A stretch of 59,236 bases of DNA from Flavobacterium sp. (GTDB lineage Bacteria; Bacteroidota; Bacteroidia; Flavobacteriales; Flavobacteriaceae). A model generated the notes under the pieces. The model was not told the DNA's origin and made no database searches. It saw only the letters and a program-made list of their open reading frames with translations. Location: positions 1 through 59,236 of the forward strand of contig JAAFGY010000005.1 in the NCBI GenBank assembly GCA_010365135.1, read 5' to 3'. Both the position numbers and the translations under genes were made by a program. Position 1 is the first letter of the stretch, and each line of letters starts with the position of its first letter. Positions 17,809 to 26,379 of the stretch are shown here, in pieces.

Positions 17809-19044
17809 TTATTCCTGCATCATATCAATATGACGGTCGTGATAACCCAATAAATATAAAACACCATCCAAACCTAAACTAGAAATAGAAGTCGAGGCAC
17901 TTTCTTTAACTTTAGGTTTGGCGTGAAAAGCAATTCCTAAACCAGCCAAGTTTAACATTGGCAAATCATTCGCTCCATCACCAACAGCAATAGTTTGGTT
18001 AATGTGGATGCCTTCTTTTTCGGCAATGGCTTTTAGATATTCCGCTTTCTTTTGACCATCTACAATTTCACCTAAATATTTTCCGGTAAGTTTACCATCT
18101 TTAATCTCCAATTGGTTGGCGTACACATAGTCGATTCCTAATTCTTTTTGCAAATAATCGCCAAAATAGGTGAATCCTCCAGATAAAATTGCCGTTTTAT
18201 AGCCGTAATATTTTAAGGCTTTCATCAAGCGATGTGCGCCTTTGGTTATCGGTAAATTAATGGCAACTTTATGCAAAACATCTTCGCTCAAACCTTCCAG
18301 CAAAGCCATACGTTTTTTGAAGCTTTCGCTAAAATCAATTTCGCCATTCATCGCCGATTCGGTAATGGCTCTAACTTGTTCTCCAACACCAGCCAATTCT
18401 GCCAATTCATCGATTACTTCGGTTTGAATCAAGGTCGAATCCATATCAAAACACACGAGACGACGGTTTCTTCTGTACATATTATCTTCTTGAAACGAAA
18501 TATCTACGTCTAATTCTCTAGAAATTTCCATAAAATTGAATGTCATCAGCGTTTTATCGACAATAGTACCCGTTACCGATAATTGTACGCAAGAGCGAGG
18601 GTATTCTTCTTTCTCCACCACCGAAGTTCTTCCTGTCAATCGTATGATGGAATCAATATTCAATTTTTGGTCTGACATTATTTTGGTTACAGCAGACAAT
18701 TGCTTGGCAGTCAAAGTTTCGCCCAAAACATTGATGATATACCGTTGTTTGCTTTGTCCTTTTACCCAAATTTCATAATCGGGAATCGAAATCGGAATAA
18801 ATTTAACTTTAATTCCCAATTCGTATCCCTTGAATAATAAATCTTTTAAAACACTACCCGAACTAGACCCTGCTTTTACTTCAAATAAAATTCCTAAGGA
18901 AAGCGTATCGTGAATATCGGCTTGACCAATGTCTAAAATAGTGGCATCATAATTGGCCAATATAGAGGTTAAGCCCGCAGTTACTCCAGGTTTGTCCTGT
19001 CCAGAAACTTTTAATAAAATAATCTCTTTATCTACTGTCGCCAT
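17809..19044 (-). CDS. serB: Phosphoserine phosphatase SerB with N-terminal ACT domains
   Basis: A 411-residue enzyme for the last step of serine synthesis. Residues 1-180 contain two ACT-like regulatory domains (LKVSGQDKPGVTAGLTSIL; IINVLGETLTAKQLSAV). The HAD phosphatase domain starts at LVCFDMDSTLIQTEVIDELA, with nucleophile D200 and acid/base D202. It continues with the motif II serine in ILSGGFTYF, the motif III lysine and GDGANDLPML (motif IV). It is longer than the E. coli enzyme because of the duplicated ACT region, a form known in Bacteroidota and actinobacteria. A serine-responsive role for the ACT domains is likely but inferred. It is monocistronic with its own terminator. Confidence 0.97.
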   Translation of the reverse strand: MATVDKEIILLKVSGQDKPGVTAGLTSILANYDATILDIGQADIHDTLSLGILFEVKAGSSSGSVLKDLLFKGYELGIKVKFIPISIPDYEIWVKGQSKQRYIINVLGETLTAKQLSAVTKIMSDQKLNIDSIIRLTGRTSVVEKEEYPRSCVQLSVTGTIVDKTLMTFNFMEISRELDVDISFQEDNMYRRNRRLVCFDMDSTLIQTEVIDELAELAGVGEQVRAITESAMNGEIDFSESFKKRMALLEGLSEDVLHKVAINLPITKGAHRLMKALKYYGYKTAILSGGFTYFGDYLQKELGIDYVYANQLEIKDGKLTGKYLGEIVDGQKKAEYLKAIAEKEGIHINQTIAVGDGANDLPMLNLAGLGIAFHAKPKVKESASTSISSLGLDGVLYLLGYHDRHIDMMQE

Positions 19045-19276
19045 TTTTAGTATATTAATTTAAGAGGGACAAAAATCGACAATCTATTGGTTATAAAAAA
19101 GGATATTGGAGGATTTTTTGGGAAGAGGAAATGGTTAAATTTTTATTTCATTTTTCGGATTTACTATAACTTACAGTATTGAATTTATGACTTTGAAGTT
19201 CTCTATATTAACGAATAAAGCTCAAAAACGACTGTTTTTGAGCTTTATTTTAATTCAAATTGAGCTTGAAATTTAT
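19045..19276. terminator. Spacer with a strong hairpin terminator of clpX at 19214-19249
   Basis: Within this 232-base spacer, AATAAAGCTCAAAAAC (19214-19229) and GTTTTTGAGCTTTATT (19234-19249) form a perfect 16-bp stem with a 4-base loop. It sits 27 bases past the clpX stop. The T run is short on the minus strand, but the stem is strong. The rest of the spacer holds the serB upstream region, in which no perfect TAnnTTTG was found. Confidence 0.75.
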
Positions 19277-20509
19277 TTACGAAGCAATTTCCAATCGTTT
19301 TAATAAATTTCTATTCAAAGTTTCTTTGGCATAATCCACATCGATTTCTAATATTTTATCATCTGAACTTGGTAATTCATACATTGCATCGGTTAGGATG
19401 GCTTCGCATAAAGAACGCAATCCACGAGCTCCGAGTTTGTATTCCAAAGCTTTTTCGACAATGAAATCCAAAGCATCGTCCGTGATACTGAATTCCACAT
19501 CGTCCATCAAAAATAATTTTTGATACTGTTTGATTAAGGCATTTTTAGGCTCGGTCAAAATAGCTCGCAAGGTTTCTCTATCCAAAGGGTCCATATGAGT
19601 TAACACGGGTAAACGACCAATAATTTCAGGAATTAATCCAAAATCCTTGATGTCTTTTGGAATAATATATTGCAACAAATTGTCTTTATCAATATTATCG
19701 ACATTCCTTGAAGTACTGTAACCAACGGCTTGGCGATTCAATCGTTTCGAAATAATTTTTTCAACTCCGTCGAAAGCGCCTCCTGCAATAAACAAAATAT
19801 TTTGGGTATTGACCTCAACAAATTTTTGGTCGGGATGTTTTCTTCCTCCTTTTGGCGGAACATTTACCACCGTTCCTTCCAATAATTTCAATAATGCCTG
19901 CTGAACACCTTCTCCAGAAACATCACGAGTAATGGATGGATTATCGCTTTTGCGGGCAATTTTATCAATTTCGTCAATAAACACGATTCCTCTTTCCGCT
20001 TTTGCAAGATCATAATCCGCCGCTTGCAATAAACGTGTCAAAATACTTTCGACATCTTCACCAACATAACCAGCTTCTGTCAAAACTGTCGCATCCACTA
20101 TTGCCAATGGAACGTCTAGCATTCTAGCAATGGTTTTGGCAACCAATGTTTTCCCAGTTCCAGTTTGACCTACCATAATAATGTTGCTTTTTTCAATCTC
20201 AACATCATCGTTCAATTCTTGTTGCATTAACCGTTTGTAATGGTTGTAAACTGCAACGGACATCACTTTTTTGGTTTGATCCTGACCAATAACATATTGA
20301 TCTAGAAAAGCTCTAATTTCTTTTGGTTTCTTTAAAACTAAATCATTAGGCAACTTTGCTTTACTGCTTGATTTTAATTCTTCTAACACAATTCCGTGGG
20401 CTTGCTCGATACATTTATCACAAATATGCGCATCGATTCCGGCAATCAATAAATTCGTTTCCGGTTTTTTTCTTCCACAGAATGAACATTCTAATTTTGG
20501 TTTTGCCAT
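19277..20509 (-). CDS. clpX: ClpXP protease ATPase subunit ClpX
   Basis: A 410-residue AAA+ unfoldase that feeds substrates to ClpP. The N-terminal zinc-binding domain has C8, C11, C30 and C33. Walker A is GQTGTGKT (about residues 115-122) and Walker B is VFIDEID. The substrate-gripping pore loop is GYVG ([11 protein letters not shown]). [10 protein letters not shown] carries the sensor II arginine, and an IGF-type ClpP-docking loop is expected near KIISKR. It follows clpP on the same strand, separated by a 79-base spacer made of heptad repeats. Confidence 0.98.
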   Translation of the reverse strand: MAKPKLECSFCGRKKPETNLLIAGIDAHICDKCIEQAHGIVLEELKSSSKAKLPNDLVLKKPKEIRAFLDQYVIGQDQTKKVMSVAVYNHYKRLMQQELNDDVEIEKSNIIMVGQTGTGKTLVAKTIARMLDVPLAIVDATVLTEAGYVGEDVESILTRLLQAADYDLAKAERGIVFIDEIDKIARKSDNPSITRDVSGEGVQQALLKLLEGTVVNVPPKGGRKHPDQKFVEVNTQNILFIAGGAFDGVEKIISKRLNRQAVGYSTSRNVDNIDKDNLLQYIIPKDIKDFGLIPEIIGRLPVLTHMDPLDRETLRAILTEPKNALIKQYQKLFLMDDVEFSITDDALDFIVEKALEYKLGARGLRSLCEAILTDAMYELPSSDDKILEIDVDYAKETLNRNLLKRLEIAS

Positions 20510-20513
20510 CTTT

Positions 20514-20590
20514 TTAGATTGCAGATTTTAGATTTCAGATTTCAGATTGCAAAAACTGCGGTCTGAATTCTGAAATCTGTTATCTAATTT
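20514..20590. repeat. Heptad-repeat array filling the clpP-clpX spacer
   Basis: The spacer reads as eleven consecutive 7-bp units in one register. The first five are TTAGATT, GCAGATT, TTAGATT, TCAGATT, TCAGATT. A transition GCAAAAA follows, then CTGCGGT, CTGAATT, CTGAAAT, CTGTTAT, CTAATTT. The second half is roughly the reverse complement of the first, so the array can fold: CAGATTTCAGA pairs with TCTGAAATCTG after a slight shift. The last unit overlaps the clpP stop. Confidence 0.8.
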
Positions 20591-21263
20591 AACTTCTTCT
20601 CAACACTTCGTCAATCATTCCGTATTCCTTCGCTTCATCGGCAATCATCCAATAGTCACGCTCACTGTCTTTGTGCACTTTATCGAAAGTTTGTCCTGTA
20701 TGCTCCGAAATGATTTGGTATAATTCGTCTTTTAGTTTCAACATTTCACGCAAGTTGATTTCCATATCCGTTGCAACACCTTGTGCTCCGCCTGATGGTT
20801 GGTGAATCATTACTCGTGAATGTGGCAATGCCGAACGTTTTCCTGCTGCACCAGCGCACAACAAAACTGCTCCCATAGAAGCTGCCATTCCGGTGCAAAT
20901 TGTAGCAACGTCTGGTTTTATGTACTGCATCGTGTCATAAATTCCTAATCCCGCGTAAACGCTGCCGCCTGGTGAATTCAAGTAAATTTGAATATCTTTT
21001 GAAGCATCGGCGCTTTCAAGAAAAAGCAATTGTGCTTGAACAATATTAGCAATTTGGTCATCAATTCCTGTTCCCAAGAAAATAATTCGGTCCATCATTA
21101 ATCTTGAAAAAACGTCTAATTGAGAAATATTCAACTGGCGTTCTTCAATAATATAAGGAGTCATATTGGTTGGATTCATGGCCGCCACGATTTTGTCGTA
21201 GTACATTGCGTTTATCCCTTGGTGTTTTGTTGCAAACTTTTTAAATTCTTTACCGTAGTTCAT
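20589..21263 (-). CDS. clpP: ATP-dependent Clp protease proteolytic subunit ClpP
   Basis: A 224-residue serine protease that forms the ClpP tetradecamer. The catalytic serine (about S129) is in GMAASMGA and the histidine (about 25 residues later) is in MIHQPSGG. The catalytic Asp lies in the DSERDYWM region. SPGGSVYAG is the family strand near the start of the catalytic core. The N-terminal ~20 residues are a propeptide-like extension. It is transcribed ahead of clpX in the usual clpP-clpX order, downstream of the separately terminated tig. Confidence 0.98.
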   Translation of the reverse strand: MNYGKEFKKFATKHQGINAMYYDKIVAAMNPTNMTPYIIEERQLNISQLDVFSRLMMDRIIFLGTGIDDQIANIVQAQLLFLESADASKDIQIYLNSPGGSVYAGLGIYDTMQYIKPDVATICTGMAASMGAVLLCAGAAGKRSALPHSRVMIHQPSGGAQGVATDMEINLREMLKLKDELYQIISEHTGQTFDKVHKDSERDYWMIADEAKEYGMIDEVLRRS

Positions 21264-21373
21264 ATTTATTTGTTCTAAGTTTTACGTTATATACTGAATA
21301 TTTATTTTAACAAAGGTCATACCCTCTTTACAAAGATGCCAATATGTCTTAATTTTAAATAGTAAGAAACTTT

Positions 21374-21413
21374 AAAAAAAAAGAGCGTCAAAAAAATTAT
21401 TCTTTTGACGCTC
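21374..21413 (-). terminator. Rho-independent terminator of tig
   Basis: GAGCGTCAAAA (21383-21393) pairs with TTTTGACGCTC (21403-21413). On the minus strand a long T run follows (the A run at 21374-21382). The hairpin is 25 bases past the tig stop. Confidence 0.9.
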
Positions 21414-21437
21414 AAAGATACTAATTTTTTCTAAAAT

Positions 21438-22763
21438 TTATTCTCCGTAAAATGCGGTAATAAATTCGTCATAGTTTACTTCTTTTGTGGTTGGATTTGC
21501 TTTTTCTTTAAACAAGTCCAATAATTTCGCTGCTACAACCTGATCCGAGAGTCTTTTTACCTCTTCTTGGTTTGCCAAAACTCTGGCTACAATTCCTTGA
21601 ACTTCTTCGTCTGTAGGATTTGTTTGCCCGAATTGTGCCATTTGCTGACGGATTGATTTTGTAGTAAAGGCTTTCAAATCTTCGAAAGTGATTTGAATAT
21701 TGCTTTGCGCCATTGCTTTTCCCTCGATTAATTGAAAACGCAATCCTTTTTCTGATCTTGTATATTCAACTTCAGCTTCTGCTGGAGTAAGTTGTTTTTC
21801 ACCCACGGTTTGCAACCATTTTTTAAGAAATTCAGCGGGCAGATCGAATTTTGTGTTTTCGATTAAAAATTCCGTTACATCATTTAATAATTTTTGGTCT
21901 GCTTGCTCAGCGAATTGGTTTTCGGCTCCTTCCTTGATATTGGCTTTCAAATCTTCAAGAGAAGTTACTTTTCCAGGTCCAAAAAGTTTGTCGAATAATT
22001 CTTGATTTAACTCCGCTAATTCTGTTGAATTGATACCTTCGATTGTAAAATCAACGTCAACTTCAAGTCCGTGAACGTCATCGTGCGCCACCTTCATTGT
22101 GTCCATCAATTTGTGAGCGTCGTCAAACAAACCTTTTGTATTCACGGTTACGACATCGCCTACTTTTTTTCCAATGAATTTATCCGAAGTACTTTTTTCT
22201 TTGAAAATATCTAAAGAAAAGGTGGTTGGATTATTAATTCCTTTTTCGATATTGACAAATGTTCCAGAAACATCAAATCCAGCTTCAACAATTTCTTGCG
22301 GAATTGGGGTACCAAATTGTTTTTGGATGCGGGCAATTTGACCTTCAATCATTTTATCATCGGCAACAACCACATATTTTATAATCTTGTTTTTGGCTTC
22401 TAGATCAATTTCGAAATTTGGAACCAACCCTATTTCGTATTCAAAAACCAATTCTTCGTTGTCCCAAGAAAAGTTTTCGTTTTCTTTAGCAAGCGGAGTT
22501 CCAAGAAGATTCAATCTTTCGGATTGTACAAAACGCTCCAATGCCAAATCAACTACTTTCTTAACTTCTTCTTGTTTTATTGATTTTCCGTATTGTTTTT
22601 CAACAAGTTCTTTGGGCACAGCACCTTTTCTAAAACCTTTTACGGTTGCCAAAGGCATTTTTTCGTTTATTCTTTTTGCAACTTGACCTTTGTAATCCAT
22701 AGGAACCACGGTCATTACAATTGTTTCATTTACTGCGTCTAATGCTACTCTTTTGATATCCAT
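21438..22763 (-). CDS. tig: Trigger factor
   Basis: A 441-residue ribosome-associated chaperone. The N-terminal ribosome-binding domain contains the signature-like GFRKGAVPKELV (about residues 41-52). The central segment (about 150-250) corresponds to the PPIase-like domain but is divergent, and classic FKBP residues are not obvious. The long C-terminal helical domain forms the chaperone cradle. Bacteroidota trigger factors often have this degenerate middle domain. It lies upstream of clpP in the common tig-clpP-clpX order, but a terminator and its own promoter make it a separate unit. Confidence 0.95.
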   Translation of the reverse strand: MDIKRVALDAVNETIVMTVVPMDYKGQVAKRINEKMPLATVKGFRKGAVPKELVEKQYGKSIKQEEVKKVVDLALERFVQSERLNLLGTPLAKENENFSWDNEELVFEYEIGLVPNFEIDLEAKNKIIKYVVVADDKMIEGQIARIQKQFGTPIPQEIVEAGFDVSGTFVNIEKGINNPTTFSLDIFKEKSTSDKFIGKKVGDVVTVNTKGLFDDAHKLMDTMKVAHDDVHGLEVDVDFTIEGINSTELAELNQELFDKLFGPGKVTSLEDLKANIKEGAENQFAEQADQKLLNDVTEFLIENTKFDLPAEFLKKWLQTVGEKQLTPAEAEVEYTRSEKGLRFQLIEGKAMAQSNIQITFEDLKAFTTKSIRQQMAQFGQTNPTDEEVQGIVARVLANQEEVKRLSDQVVAAKLLDLFKEKANPTTKEVNYDEFITAFYGE

Positions 22764-22797
22764 CTTCGTCTTTAATTTACATAATAAAATTGGGTTG

Positions 22798-22828
22798 CAA
22801 AATTATAAAATTTTTGCAACCCAAACAA
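22798..22828 (-). promoter_or_regulatory. -33/-7 promoter of tig
   Basis: On the minus strand TAATTTTG (22798-22805) fits the -7 consensus and TTG (22826-22828) lies 20 bases upstream. The ATG is 34 bases downstream. Confidence 0.6.
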
Positions 22829-22884
22829 GTTTTTAATCTATTGAATTTTAGTCCGTTATTCTTCGTTCATTTTCAATGAATTCA

Positions 22885-23229
22885 CTATTTATCTTCGCCA
22901 ATAATTGAATACACTAAAGATTGTAAAATAGACAATATAATACTAAAAAGCAGTGCTGTCAAAAAAGAATCCACCTTAAATCCACCCACAATATTGGTAC
23001 ACAGCAAAATAATTATGGCATTAATAACAAATAAAAATAATCCAAGTGTTACGATTGTTACTGGTAACGTTAGGATAACCAAAATGGGTTTAATAAAAAT
23101 ATTGAGCAGTCCCAAAACAACGGCTACAATTAAAGCGGTAGTAAAACTTGCAACGTGAACACCTGACATAAAGTTCGCGATTAGCAAAACCAATCCGGAG
23201 GTAATTAAAATTCTGATAAGTAGTTTCAT
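22885..23229 (-). CDS. Small four-helix membrane protein (phage holin family 4, PF04020-like)
   Basis: A 114-residue integral membrane protein with four hydrophobic helices (about residues 5-22, 29-47, 52-75 and 84-108) and the short glycine-rich turns of the family (VVLGLLNIFIKPILVILTLPVTIVTLG). The family is called phage holin 4 but is widespread in bacterial chromosomes away from prophages, and its function is unknown. No lysin or other phage gene is near, so a lysis role is unlikely. It has its own -7 element just upstream. Confidence 0.85.
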   Translation of the reverse strand: MKLLIRILITSGLVLLIANFMSGVHVASFTTALIVAVVLGLLNIFIKPILVILTLPVTIVTLGLFLFVINAIIILLCTNIVGGFKVDSFLTALLFSIILSILQSLVYSIIGEDK

Positions 23230-23243
23230 AAGTTTTTTTATTT

Positions 23244-23251
23244 CAAAAGTA
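23244..23251 (-). promoter_or_regulatory. Putative -7 element for the small membrane protein gene
   Basis: On the minus strand this reads TACTTTTG, 14 bases before the start codon at 23229. Confidence 0.5.
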
Positions 23252-23314
23252 AAATAAATATTCTAATATGTGCGTTTTTATCTATCTTCGTTTCAACATC
23301 TTAAAGCTAAAACT

Positions 23315-24640
23315 ATGAAAAAACTATTACTTTCTCTGATAATGATAAGTTCGTTTGTGGCAAATGCCCAAATTTGGACGGAAAAAGCGACAGGATTTAC
23401 TACTCCTTCCAGATCTTTAAACAGCATTTCGATAGTAGATCAAAATGTTATTTGGGCAAATGCCTTTGACAATTCAGATCCTGTTAATCAGGATTTTACC
23501 ACTAAAGAATTCACAAAAAGCACAGATGGCGGAAACACATGGATACCCGGCACAATTAATTTAGGAGCGAATTCCACTGATATGGGATCGTCTTCTATTA
23601 CAGCCGTTTCAGCAACAACTGCATGGGTTTCTGTAATTCCAGGCGCACTTACGACTGGAGGAATTTGGAAAACAACGGATGGCGGAACAAACTGGATAAA
23701 ACAAACTACGGCTTTATTTAATAATCCTATAGATTCTTATGCTAATTTTGTTTATTTCTGGGATGCGAACAATGGCGTTGCACAAGGTGATCCCGAAAAT
23801 GGCGAGTTCGAAATCTATACTACTACAGATGGAGGAACAAATTGGACTAGAGTTCCGGGAGCCAATATTCCAGATCCAGATATCGCTGGCGAATTTGGAT
23901 ATAATAACCTTTATACTGTTTCAGGAAATACAATTTGGTTTGGAACTGATATGGGAAGAATTTTCAAATCTTCAGACAAAGGACTAAGTTGGACAGCTTA
24001 TGATTCGGTTTATAGTATTGATTTTGGTTTAGATAGATTTGCTTTTTCAGATGCAAACAAAGGTATTATGATGATCCATGATTCTATGAAACTTTATAGC
24101 ACTGCTGATGGAGGCGCAACTTGGAATCCAATTACAACGCCCGATTTTTATAAAACAGATATTTCCTATATTCCCGGAACGTCAATTTTAGTGGCTGCTG
24201 CGGCGGCAAGTCCTTTTGGTTCCTATTATAGCACAAACGATGGCGTTACTTGGACAACAATTGATACAGGTGTTTTTCATGGCGCCTTAGCCTTTTTAAA
24301 TAATTCTTTTGGATTTTCAGCTGGCATGAATACTTCATCAACTGTTGGAGGAATTTCAAAATTCAATGGAATCCCTTTAAAAACTCCCAGCTTTGATTTA
24401 AAAAACCAGATTTCAGTTTACCCAAATCCAACGAATGGAATTGTACAGCTAGATTCAAAAACATCCTTGATTAAAGAAGCTACCGTTTATGATTTGTTAG
24501 GAAAACAAGTTTATAAATCTAACTTTTCAGCTTTAAACAGTGCAAATTTAGATTTGAAAACACTTGAAACTGGTGTTTACTTATTAAAAGTAACTTCTGA
24601 TGCTGGGAAAATAGAAACTATGAAGATTATGAAAAACTAA
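23315..24640 (+). CDS. Secreted beta-propeller protein with T9SS type A sorting domain
   Basis: A 441-residue exported protein. A signal peptide (MKKLLLSLIMISSFVANAQ) is followed by BNR/Ycf48-like propeller repeats, each with a TTDGGTNW-type motif (TDGGNTW, TDGGTNW twice, SDKGLSW, ADGGATW, NDGVTW) over residues ~60-330. The last ~75 residues form the type A sorting domain (SVYPNPTNGIVQL, ATVYDLLGKQVY, LETGVYLLKV, ending KIMKN). T9SS would therefore secrete it and anchor or release it at the surface. Propellers of this type resemble sialidase-like or photosystem assembly-like folds, but no catalytic set is visible. I chose the ATG at 23315, which gives the proper signal peptide. A near-consensus -7 (TATCTTCG) lies at 23283-23290. 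Confidence 0.93.
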   Translation: MKKLLLSLIMISSFVANAQIWTEKATGFTTPSRSLNSISIVDQNVIWANAFDNSDPVNQDFTTKEFTKSTDGGNTWIPGTINLGANSTDMGSSSITAVSATTAWVSVIPGALTTGGIWKTTDGGTNWIKQTTALFNNPIDSYANFVYFWDANNGVAQGDPENGEFEIYTTTDGGTNWTRVPGANIPDPDIAGEFGYNNLYTVSGNTIWFGTDMGRIFKSSDKGLSWTAYDSVYSIDFGLDRFAFSDANKGIMMIHDSMKLYSTADGGATWNPITTPDFYKTDISYIPGTSILVAAAAASPFGSYYSTNDGVTWTTIDTGVFHGALAFLNNSFGFSAGMNTSSTVGGISKFNGIPLKTPSFDLKNQISVYPNPTNGIVQLDSKTSLIKEATVYDLLGKQVYKSNFSALNSANLDLKTLETGVYLLKVTSDAGKIETMKIMKN

Positions 24641-24659
24641 ATTTCAGATTTTAAAATAC

Positions 24660-24697
24660 AAAAGCCCTTTCCATCAAATTTGAAAAGGGCTTTTTTT
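24660..24697. terminator. Bidirectional terminator between convergent genes
   Basis: AAAAGCCCTTT (24660-24670) pairs with AAAGGGCTTTT (24684-24694), with a T run on the plus strand. It lies between the T9SS gene and the convergent hydrolase gene and can serve both. Confidence 0.85.
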
Positions 24698-24700
24698 ATT

Positions 24701-25462
24701 TTATTTTAAAAAAGAAGTCGTCATTTCATAAAAGATTTTCGGATTTTCGGCGTGAAGCCAATGCCCAACATTGGGAATGGTTTCAATTATCGAATCAGGA
24801 AAATGTTGTTGTATGTTTCCAAAATCTTCATCAAGAATATAATTGGAATTTTCACCGCGGATAAAAAGTGTTGGTTTGGTGAAAATAGCATTTTCGGGAA
24901 GCGCTTTTCCAATTTCATCCATTTTCTTATTGAAAACAGCCAAATTAAATCTAAAAGCGAGTTGTCCTGGTTCTTTCCAATACAAACTTTTCAGCAAAAA
25001 TTGTCGCGTTCCAAAATCAGGAATGTATTTGGTTAAGATTTCTTCAACCTCTTTTCGGCTTGGTTTTTTTGAAAAATCGACTGCATTCAATCCCTCCAAA
25101 ATACTTTGATGATGTTGTGGATAAAATTTTGGAGCAATATCCGCGACAATTAATTTTTCGACTATTTCAGGATGAAGTGTTGCAAAAAGCATGGCAGTTT
25201 TTCCGCCCATTGAATGACCGAGAATGTCAATTTTTTCAAGATTATTGGCTTTGCAATAGTCATAAACATCCTGAGCCATTATTTCGTAACTGAAATCTTC
25301 GGAATGGAAACTCTTGCCATGGTTGCGCAAATCCAATAAATGAACCTGAAAACCATTGGCAGCAAATTGCGTTCCCATGGTTTTCCAATTGTCGGACATT
25401 CCTAAGAATCCGTGTAGAATTAGGAGCGGCTTCCCGCTTCCCTCTATTTTTGAATATAACAT
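24701..25462 (-). CDS. Alpha/beta-fold hydrolase, YbfF-like esterase
   Basis: A 253-residue cytoplasmic alpha/beta hydrolase. The oxyanion strand is LLILHGFLGMSDNW (about residues 13-26), the nucleophile is S84 in GHSMGG, the acid lies in the later strand region, and the histidine is in GHWLHAE near the C-terminus. LLDLRNHGKS and KPTLFIRGE are typical of the YbfF/acyl-CoA esterase group. The natural substrate is unknown; short acyl esters are probable. It stands between a terminator on one side and a heptad array on the other, upstream of its start codon. Confidence 0.9.
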   Translation of the reverse strand: MLYSKIEGSGKPLLILHGFLGMSDNWKTMGTQFAANGFQVHLLDLRNHGKSFHSEDFSYEIMAQDVYDYCKANNLEKIDILGHSMGGKTAMLFATLHPEIVEKLIVADIAPKFYPQHHQSILEGLNAVDFSKKPSRKEVEEILTKYIPDFGTRQFLLKSLYWKEPGQLAFRFNLAVFNKKMDEIGKALPENAIFTKPTLFIRGENSNYILDEDFGNIQQHFPDSIIETIPNVGHWLHAENPKIFYEMTTSFLK

Positions 25463-25533
25463 TAGATTGCAGATTTTAGATTGCTTCGCCCGTTCGACCT
25501 TCGGTCTCGGGTGCAGATTTTAGAATGCAGATT
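25462..25533. repeat. Heptad array interrupted by a 30-bp GC-rich insert
   Basis: TTAGATT, GCAGATT, TTAGATT (25462-25482) are followed by a 30-bp GC-rich segment (25483-25512). After it the array resumes as GCAGATT, TTAGAAT, GCAGATT (25513-25533). The insert can form a hairpin, GACC-TTC-GGTC enclosed by CCCG and CGGG. The units are the same as in the clpP-clpX spacer. The array starts at the ATG of the hydrolase gene. Confidence 0.75.
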
Positions 25534-25568
25534 CCTACAATTCCAAATTATTTTATCCTTATTAAAAA

Positions 25569-26282
25569 CTATTTCAGTTTTTGTAAATACATATTGACCA
25601 CATTGTCCAATCCCAGATAAATGGCTTCGGAAATGAGTGCGTGACCAATGGAAACTTCTAACAACCCAGGAATATTTTGATTGAAAAATTGAATATTGTC
25701 AAGACTCAAATCGTGTCCAGCATTAATTCCTAATCCAAGTTCATTCGCCAAAATAGACGATTTTACATAAGGGTCAATTCCGTTTTTGTTTCCAATACTG
25801 AATTCGTGAGCAAAAGCCTCTGTGTACAATTCGATTCTTTCGGTTCCAATGATTTTGGCGCCTTCGATCATGTCGAAAACGGGATCCACAAAAATCGACG
25901 TTCTAATGCCGTTGCGTTGAAATTCCTGAACAATTTCAGTTAGAAAATCTTTGTATTTTATGGTGTCCCAACCCGCATTCGAAGTAATTGCATCGATAGC
26001 ATCAGGCACTAATGTGACTTGTGTTGGTTTTATTTCGAGCACCAAATCGACGAAGGATTTCTCTGGATTTCCTTCAATATTATATTCGGTATAAACAATT
26101 GATTTTAGATCACGAGCGTCCTGATATCGAATGTGTCTTTCGTCTGGACGCGGATGAATCGTGATTCCTTGGCCTCCAAATTTTTGAATATCAACAGCTA
26201 CTTTTAATAAATCGGGAACATTTCCGCCACGAGCGTTACGCAAAGTGGCTATTTTGTTAATATTTACACTTAACTTTGTCAT
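25569..26282 (-). CDS. pdxJ: Pyridoxine 5'-phosphate synthase PdxJ
   Basis: A 237-residue TIM-barrel enzyme that condenses 1-deoxyxylulose 5-phosphate with aminoacetone 3-phosphate to form pyridoxine 5'-phosphate. Diagnostic segments are LSVNINKIATLRNARGG (substrate-binding Asn and Arg), GITIHPRPDERHI (conserved His and the following loop), VTLVPD, GINAGHDL and the closing EVSIGHALI. The start at 26282 fits the family N-terminus. An earlier in-frame ATG (26318) would place the start upstream of a good -7 element, so it is unlikely. Confidence 0.97.
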   Translation of the reverse strand: MTKLSVNINKIATLRNARGGNVPDLLKVAVDIQKFGGQGITIHPRPDERHIRYQDARDLKSIVYTEYNIEGNPEKSFVDLVLEIKPTQVTLVPDAIDAITSNAGWDTIKYKDFLTEIVQEFQRNGIRTSIFVDPVFDMIEGAKIIGTERIELYTEAFAHEFSIGNKNGIDPYVKSSILANELGLGINAGHDLSLDNIQFFNQNIPGLLEVSIGHALISEAIYLGLDNVVNMYLQKLK

Positions 26283-26307
26283 TGGAATAATTTTCGAACT
26301 TGAAATG

Positions 26308-26315
26308 CAAAAATA
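26308..26315 (-). promoter_or_regulatory. Putative -7 element for pdxJ
   Basis: On the minus strand TATTTTTG lies 25 bases before the chosen ATG. It supports the shorter PdxJ start. Confidence 0.5.
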
Positions 26316-26379
26316 CAAAGTAAACTAGCTGTTATTGTATAATTTTGATTATTTTGCATCAAATATTTTAGATTGATTT

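Noticed and set aside
22885..23229. Phage holin
   Set aside because: The family name is misleading. No endolysin, structural or integrase gene is nearby, so there is no evidence for a prophage.
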